Shown piece after piece: positions 1 to 4,284 of a stretch of DNA of 6,476 bases. The position numbers were made by a program, and so were the translations under genes. The DNA is from Bacteroidales bacterium UBA6248 (lineage in GTDB: Bacteria > Bacteroidota > Bacteroidia > Bacteroidales > Lentimicrobiaceae): assembly GCA_002441345.1 (NCBI GenBank), contig DJVU01000018.1, positions 1 to 6,476 on the forward strand. The letters are read 5' to 3'. Positions within the stretch are counted from its first letter, which is position 1. Each line of letters opens with the position of its first letter. The notes under the pieces are model-generated. The model worked only from the letters and a program-made list of their open reading frames with translations. It was not told the DNA's origin and did not search any database.

Positions 1-39
1 CCTCGTCCCTCCTTCAGCGTCCCTCTTCCCTTCTTCCCT
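1..39. repeat. Pyrimidine-rich low-complexity tract
   Basis: Thirty-five of the 39 bases are pyrimidines on the + strand, and positions 20-39 are an unbroken pyrimidine run. The heptamer CGTCCCT occurs twice, at 4-10 and 18-24, a 14-base period. On the other strand this is a GGGACG/GGAAG-like purine tract. One + strand frame stays open from the edge to a TGA at 148-150, but its translation is compositionally biased and resembles no protein I know. The tract is most likely intergenic simple sequence upstream of the operon; what lies to its left cannot be seen. Confidence 0.5.
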
Positions 40-55
40 GATATTCTTCACATTC

Positions 56-91
56 CGGACTCAGCCGGACAAGATACGGACTCAGCCGGAC
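56..91 (+). repeat. Two 15-bp direct repeats, 21-bp period, built from four phased CGGAC units
   Basis: The 15-mer CGGACTCAGCCGGAC occurs exactly at 56-70 and 77-91, separated by AAGATA. Each copy begins and ends with CGGAC, so CGGAC starts at 56, 66, 77 and 87. These spacings of 10, 11 and 10 bp put all four on one face of the helix. The array ends 21 bp before the TAnnTTTG match at 113-120, so its second copy covers the place where a -33 element would lie. This arrangement suggests an operator for an activator that binds tandem half-sites, such as an AraC-type or hybrid two-component regulator. The repeat is directly visible; the regulatory role is inferred. It could instead be a remnant of an intergenic repeat family. 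Confidence 0.75.
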
Positions 92-112
92 GTCTTTTTC
101 CGCAATCGATTG

Positions 113-120
113 TAATTTTG
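113..120 (+). promoter_or_regulatory. Putative Bacteroidota -7 promoter element of the GH130-MFS-lipoprotein-susC operon
   Basis: TAATTTTG matches the Bacteroidota primary sigma factor -7 consensus TAnnTTTG exactly, in the only substantial non-coding stretch of the window and upstream of the first gene. Transcription would start near 125-128, giving a leader of about 100 nt. No TTTG lies 19-21 bp upstream where the -33 element is expected; that site is occupied by the second CGGAC-repeat copy. This fits a promoter that depends on an activator. An eight-base match can arise by chance, so the call rests on position and context. Confidence 0.45.
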
Positions 121-224
121 AGAATAGTTAAAAAATGGAATTTCAGCTGAGCGTACGAAAATTCAGGGTATGATCGGAAGGGAGTTTCAAAACGGGATAT
201 TCAGAAATTAAAACACCTTATAAT

Positions 225-1268
225 ATGGACATTGCAAAACGTTTTCCTCAGAACCCCCTGCTTCGCCCTGCCGATCTGGAGCCAGGCATCAAAGGAATGG
301 AAATCACCTGTCTGCTGAACCCCGGGGTTTTCCGGTACGACGGAAAAGTGTGGTTGCTGCTGCGCGTAGCCGAGCGGCCTGCACAGGTTGAGGGGAAAAT
401 CAGTTTTCCGGTGTACAACAGCAAAGGAGAGATTGAAATTCTTAGTTTCGGCAAAGACGATCCCGACCTCGATGCTTCCGATCCGCGGGTAATCAACTAT
501 AAGAAGAAAGATTACCTGACTACACTCAGCTATTTGCGACTTGTTTGCAGCGACGACGGCATTCGATTTTACGAACCGGAAGGATATCCTCCCATTTTCG
601 GTAAGGGGGAGCTGGAGACCTTTGGCATAGAAGACTGTCGTGTAGCAACCATGTCGGAAGGCTTCAGCCTTACCTTCACCGAAGTTTCCGAATTTGGCGT
701 TGGCGTTGGGCTTATCCGCACCAGCGACTGGAAGCAATTCACCCGTGAGGGGATGATTTTTCCGCCCCATAATAAGGACTGCGCCATTTTTGATGAGAAA
801 ATCAACGGGAAATATTATGCCCTGCACCGCCCCAGCAGTCCCGAACTTGGCGGCAACTACATCTGGGTGGCTGAGTCGCCCGATATGATTCACTGGGGCA
901 GGCACAAATGCATTGCCACCTCGCGTCCGGGGATGTGGGATTCAGCCCGTGTAGGTGCCGGAGCCGCACCCATACGCACCGAAAAAGGATGGCTTGAGAT
1001 TTATCACGGTGCCAATAAAGACCACCGGTATTGCCTGGGAGCCCTGCTGCTCGACATCAACGATCCCACCAAAGTACTGGCACGCAGCACCGAACCCATT
1101 ATGGAACCACTGCAGTCCTACGAACAAACCGGTTTCTTCGGAAATGTGGTATTCACCAACGGTCATTATGTTGACGGTGACACCATTTACATGTATTACG
1201 GTGCCAGCGATGAAGTAATCTGCGGTGCCACGCTGTCGGTATCTGAAATACTTTCCACCCTGATTTAA
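225..1268 (+). CDS. GH130-family beta-mannoside phosphorylase/hydrolase, cytoplasmic
   Basis: This 347-residue protein has the length and motif order of glycoside hydrolase family 130, a five-bladed beta-propeller family acting on beta-mannosides. Visible landmarks are LNPGVFRYDGKVWLLLRVAE (31-50), GIEDCRV (134-140, where D137 aligns with the family's catalytic acid), NKDCAIF (183-189) followed by the HRP motif (201-203), WDSARVGAGAAPI (238-250), GWLEIYHG (255-262), LLLDINDP (274-281) and MYYGASDEVICGA (323-335). Family members split beta-1,4- or beta-1,2-linked mannosides, mostly by phosphorolysis that releases mannose 1-phosphate; some are hydrolases. The motif set reminds me of the clade that includes beta-1,2-mannobiose phosphorylases, but linkage and mechanism cannot be settled by eye. 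There is no signal peptide, so it acts in the cytoplasm on what the adjacent transporter imports. The ATG at 225 gives a normal family N-terminus (RFPQNPLL) and is preceded by A/T-rich sequence without a Shine-Dalgarno site. It is the first gene of the operon, 13 nt before the MFS gene. Confidence 0.9.
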   Translation: MDIAKRFPQNPLLRPADLEPGIKGMEITCLLNPGVFRYDGKVWLLLRVAERPAQVEGKISFPVYNSKGEIEILSFGKDDPDLDASDPRVINYKKKDYLTTLSYLRLVCSDDGIRFYEPEGYPPIFGKGELETFGIEDCRVATMSEGFSLTFTEVSEFGVGVGLIRTSDWKQFTREGMIFPPHNKDCAIFDEKINGKYYALHRPSSPELGGNYIWVAESPDMIHWGRHKCIATSRPGMWDSARVGAGAAPIRTEKGWLEIYHGANKDHRYCLGALLLDINDPTKVLARSTEPIMEPLQSYEQTGFFGNVVFTNGHYVDGDTIYMYYGASDEVICGATLSVSEILSTLI

Positions 1269-1281
1269 CAAGCGGTTTACT

Positions 1282-2541
1282 ATGAAAAACAAACTGACAG
1301 CCGAATACCGCTTCTTCCTTTCGATGCCCCGTAATATGCGGGTGCTGCTGATCACCAATATGCTTTATGCGCTGGTGCTGCCTGTGGTTGAGATTTTTAT
1401 GGCGGCCTATATCATGCGCTCCTTCGACGATACCAGCTTTGTGGCCATATTTCAGGTAGCCATGTACACCGGCATCATCATTACTTCCCTTACCAACGGA
1501 TTTCTGCTGAAACGGTTTAAGGTAGCACATCTTTACAGTTTCGGCATACTGCTGAGCGGAATTGCCATGGTCGGGATGATGTTTGTAAAAGACATTGCCC
1601 TTCCGGGACTGATTGTTTCGGGAACACTGATCGGAGCTGCCTCCGGATTCTTCTGGACAAACCGTTACCTGATGGCTTTGACATCCACTGCCGATGAAAA
1701 CCGAAACTACTTCTTCGGACTGGAGTCTTTTTTCTTTACCGTATCCAACATTGCCGTTCCCCTGGTGATCGGTGTCCTGCTTGCATCCATCGACGGTATG
1801 CAGTTTATGGGCATCACCTTTGATGTGTATAAGGGTTACCGCATTGTTACCCTGGTTGTTTTCCTGATCACCATTCTGGCAACCTATTCCCTGTCGCGGG
1901 GCACGTTCGAAAATCCCGTGCAAAAAGACTTTCTCTACTTCCGTTTCGACCGTTTGTGGAACAAGCAGATACTGCTTGCCGCACTGAAAGGTCTGGTACA
2001 GGGGTTCCTGGTGACTGCCCCGGCCATGCTGATTATGAAATACGTAGGACAGGAAGGTTCGCTCGGGCTGATACAGGGCATCAGCGGAGGACTTACCGCC
2101 ATCCTGATATACCTGCTTGGCCGTTTCACCAAACCAAAACACAGGATTACGGTATTTGGATTTGGAATTACCCTGTTCCTGATCGGAACCATAGTAAACG
2201 GAATTGAACTTTCGATGTTTGGTGTGATGGTATTTGTGCTTTGCAAGGTGTTTTTCCAGCCCCTGCACGATCTGGCATACTACCCGATTATGATGAAAGT
2301 GATAGACGTGGTATCGAAAAAAGAGAACAGGAACAATTACGCATACATTCTGAACCACGAATTCGGACTTTATGCCGGAAGGGTAATCGGGCTCGGACTG
2401 TTTATATTTCTTGCCTATGCCGTTTCGGAGACCTTCGCGCTGCGTTATGCGCTGATCATTGTTGCGGTGCTTCAGATGCTGAGCATTCCGCTGGCTAAAA
2501 ACATAATGAAAGAATCCTATGCTGAAAAACATGAAAAATAA
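1282..2541 (+). CDS. MFS transporter, probable inner-membrane oligosaccharide importer
   Basis: This 419-residue protein is very hydrophobic, with about 12 membrane segments, roughly at residues 20-44, 52-75, 82-101, 106-131, 147-170, 186-205, 229-252, 258-280, 288-306, 310-328, 363-381 and 385-404. The loop after helix 2 reads NGFLLKRFK (72-80), a variant of the major facilitator motif A, and a polar loop (206-228) separates the two six-helix halves. A conserved-looking charged stretch, KKENRNNYAYILNHE (346-360), precedes helix 11, and the C-terminus is short and charged. The overall look resembles the YqgE-like branch of MFS proteins, whose substrates are poorly known. Between a cytoplasmic GH130 enzyme and a SusC system, import of a short mannoside by proton or cation symport is the natural inference. 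Its last 23 nt overlap the next gene in another frame, which suggests translational coupling. The first seven codons are A-rich, as is usual for strong starts in this phylum. Confidence 0.88.
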   Translation: MKNKLTAEYRFFLSMPRNMRVLLITNMLYALVLPVVEIFMAAYIMRSFDDTSFVAIFQVAMYTGIIITSLTNGFLLKRFKVAHLYSFGILLSGIAMVGMMFVKDIALPGLIVSGTLIGAASGFFWTNRYLMALTSTADENRNYFFGLESFFFTVSNIAVPLVIGVLLASIDGMQFMGITFDVYKGYRIVTLVVFLITILATYSLSRGTFENPVQKDFLYFRFDRLWNKQILLAALKGLVQGFLVTAPAMLIMKYVGQEGSLGLIQGISGGLTAILIYLLGRFTKPKHRITVFGFGITLFLIGTIVNGIELSMFGVMVFVLCKVFFQPLHDLAYYPIMMKVIDVVSKKENRNNYAYILNHEFGLYAGRVIGLGLFIFLAYAVSETFALRYALIIVAVLQMLSIPLAKNIMKESYAEKHEK

Positions 2542-4252
2542 AATACGGATCGCAGCGGCACTGGCAATAGCCGCCGGGTTTTATTCCTGCACCAGCGACC
2601 TGGGAGAGCCTGTTGCACAAACAACCATCCCCCGCATTGAGCAGATGCCGGAGCTTCCTTCGCCGCTGAAAATCATCGACTGGAAACAGAAGGCCCTGCA
2701 GTTCGACAGCCTCGCTTTTGACTTTAACGCCACGACCCCCTATGCCCCCTACATCTGGCTCGACAGCTCCCGGCGAAACATCGACCAGGTAACCTTCGGG
2801 CTTTATACCGTCATAGGAGATGTTCGTCAGCAACCGGGGAAGAACAACGGAGAATTCCATGAAGCACTCACCTCATTGAATGCATTGGTAAGTGCCGGTC
2901 TGCTCGGAATAGACAAGACAAACCAGCACGGGTACAATTTCGTGAAGATGTCGCAGAACTATTTCAACAGCGACAACGGCTGGAACATTGTTATGAACAA
3001 CACCAATCCGGAGGTTGCCATGCTTGGGGGCGGTTACGGACGTGACTGGTGGTACGATGTATATCCCAATGTACTTTATTACGGGGTGGCTGCATTGTTT
3101 CCGGGAGTTGAGAATACCGAAAACATTCAGCGCACGGTGGCTGAGCAGTTTTACAAAGCCGATTCGGTTCTGGGAGGCAATTACGATTACTCCTATTTCG
3201 ATTACGCGCAGATGAAAGGGATGCGCAACCACATCCCCTGGCAGCAGGATGCGGCCGGAGGTCATGCCTATGTCCTTTACTCGGCCTATCAGAAATTCGG
3301 TGACGAGCGTTACCTCGAAGGGGCAAAGCGTTCCACAGAAGTTCTTGTAAATCAGAAAGAAAGCCGGTTTTATGAAATTTTGCAGCCGTTTGGCGCTTAT
3401 ACTGCAGCAAGGCTGAATGCCGAAAAGGGTACCAATTATGATGTTACCCGTCTTCTGAACCATGCTTTTGACGGCTGCCAGTCGAAGGAGGGCCGTTACG
3501 GATGGGGTGTGATTGCCGACAAGTGGGGCGATTTCGATGTATCGGGGATGCAGGGAAGTATTACCGACGGCGGCGGATACGGATTTTTTATGAATTCGGT
3601 AGCCATGGCCTGGCCTCTGGTACCTATGGTTAAGTATGAACCTCAGTATGCCAGGGCTATTGGCCGTTACATGCTGAATGTTGTAAATGCCTCAAGGCTT
3701 TTCTATCCCGATCAGATCGAAGACAAATACCAGTGGCTGCCTGAAAAGAAACACATCACCAATGGAATAATAGGATACGAAGGCTTGCGGAAGACGGATG
3801 ACCTGAACAATCCCGCCCTTGCGGGCGTAAGTCCGGTTGCCATTGGCGATGGTCCCAAGTGGGTTGAAGGCCAGCCCGAAGAATCCATGTTCAGCCTGTA
3901 CAGCACATCCATTGCCGGGGTATTCGGGGCGATTGTAAATACAACGGATGTTGAAGGAATTCTTTTGCTTGATTGCAACGTTACCGATTTTTATGCATCT
4001 AATGATTATCCGGTTTTCCTGATCTACAATCCCTATGGCGAGGCCAGAACCATCAGCGTAAACACGGGTGATTCGTCCGACCTCTTCGACATCGTTTCAC
4101 GCACCTATCTAGCCAGGAATATTCAGAATACCGGAGTTATCGAAATTCCTGCCGGTGAGGCTGTGGTTATGGTGCAGCTTCCTTCCGGAACCCGTCTGAA
4201 GGCTGAAGGCCGTAAAATAAAAGCCGGAGATTATGTAATTACCTACCGGTAA
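2519..4252 (+). CDS. Uncharacterised PUL lipoprotein, probable alpha/alpha-toroid glycan-active enzyme
   Basis: This 577-residue product matches no family I can name. A signal peptide runs through IAAALAIAAGFYSC, with lipidation expected at C24; acidic residues follow (TSDLGE), compatible with surface or periplasmic display. The second in-frame ATG at 2531 (MKNKIR) gives a more typical signal-peptide start and cuts the overlap with the MFS gene from 23 to 11 nt; it may be the true start. Residues about 110-400 look mainly helical, with hairpin-like segments such as GGHAYVLYSAYQKFGDERYL (247-266), as in six-hairpin glycosidases and polysaccharide lyases. Aromatic and acidic patches could form an active cleft: GRDWWYDVYPN (174-184), NHIPWQQDAAGGH (237-249) and DKWGDFD with SITDGGGYG (334-340, 347-355). 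A C-terminal part from about 455, ending in beta-like sequence (VFLIYNPYGEARTISVN, 499-515), resembles the beta-sandwich that often closes such enzymes. Position beside GH130, MFS and susC suggests it cleaves the glycan before import. It could instead be a non-catalytic binding protein. Confidence 0.85.
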   Translation: MLKNMKNKIRIAAALAIAAGFYSCTSDLGEPVAQTTIPRIEQMPELPSPLKIIDWKQKALQFDSLAFDFNATTPYAPYIWLDSSRRNIDQVTFGLYTVIGDVRQQPGKNNGEFHEALTSLNALVSAGLLGIDKTNQHGYNFVKMSQNYFNSDNGWNIVMNNTNPEVAMLGGGYGRDWWYDVYPNVLYYGVAALFPGVENTENIQRTVAEQFYKADSVLGGNYDYSYFDYAQMKGMRNHIPWQQDAAGGHAYVLYSAYQKFGDERYLEGAKRSTEVLVNQKESRFYEILQPFGAYTAARLNAEKGTNYDVTRLLNHAFDGCQSKEGRYGWGVIADKWGDFDVSGMQGSITDGGGYGFFMNSVAMAWPLVPMVKYEPQYARAIGRYMLNVVNASRLFYPDQIEDKYQWLPEKKHITNGIIGYEGLRKTDDLNNPALAGVSPVAIGDGPKWVEGQPEESMFSLYSTSIAGVFGAIVNTTDVEGILLLDCNVTDFYASNDYPVFLIYNPYGEARTISVNTGDSSDLFDIVSRTYLARNIQNTGVIEIPAGEAVVMVQLPSGTRLKAEGRKIKAGDYVITYR

Positions 4253-4260
4253 GCCACATC

Positions 4261-4282
4261 GTGTTATTTTAAAAATAAGCAC
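4261..4282. promoter_or_regulatory. AT-rich imperfect inverted repeat just before the susC start
   Basis: Within the 32-nt gap before susC, GTG-TTATTTT pairs with AAAATAA-CAC around a centre at 4271, with one unpaired G at 4279. The dyad ends two bases before the ATG at 4285. In DNA it could be a small operator. In RNA it would be a weak A-U stem lacking the GC stem and trailing U-run of an intrinsic terminator, but it might modulate translation or processing at the lipoprotein-susC junction. A/T-rich gaps produce such symmetry by chance fairly often, so only the structure, not a function, is supported. Confidence 0.3.
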
Positions 4283-4284
4283 AC

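Noticed and set aside
71..99. Possible intrinsic terminator (AAGA...TCTT followed by a T-run at 95-99)
   Set aside because: The stem cannot be extended beyond about four pairs, and the T-run is short and not directly after a GC-rich hairpin.
1..150. Open + strand frame from the left edge to a TGA at 148-150, possibly the tail of an upstream gene
   Set aside because: Its translation is low complexity, includes the direct repeats and the promoter-like element, and resembles no protein C-terminus I know.
143..157. Short perfect palindromes TCAGCTGA (143-150) and CGTACG (152-157) in the leader
   Set aside because: Six- to eight-base palindromes are expected by chance at this length, and they do not combine into a longer dyad.
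135..173. Twelve-codon open frame in the leader (MEFQLSVRKFRV), a possible leader peptide
   Set aside because: It is too short to distinguish from chance, has no ribosome-binding support, and no attenuator-like hairpin follows it before the GH130 start.
219..224. TATAAT, a perfect sigma70-type -10 hexamer
   Set aside because: It directly abuts the ATG at 225, so a transcript from it would begin inside the gene; Bacteroidota also use TAnnTTTG rather than this hexamer.
201..905. Minus-strand open frame of 234 codons opposite the GH130 gene
   Set aside because: It lies antisense to a GH130 protein whose family motifs are clear, and its translation shows no domain of its own.
1153..2532. Long open frame of 459 codons on the minus strand opposite the MFS gene and the GH130 3' end
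   Set aside because: Its translation is rich in His, Gln and Lys, with no recognisable domain, while the + strand frame encodes a convincing 12-helix transporter. It is an antisense shadow of coding sequence.
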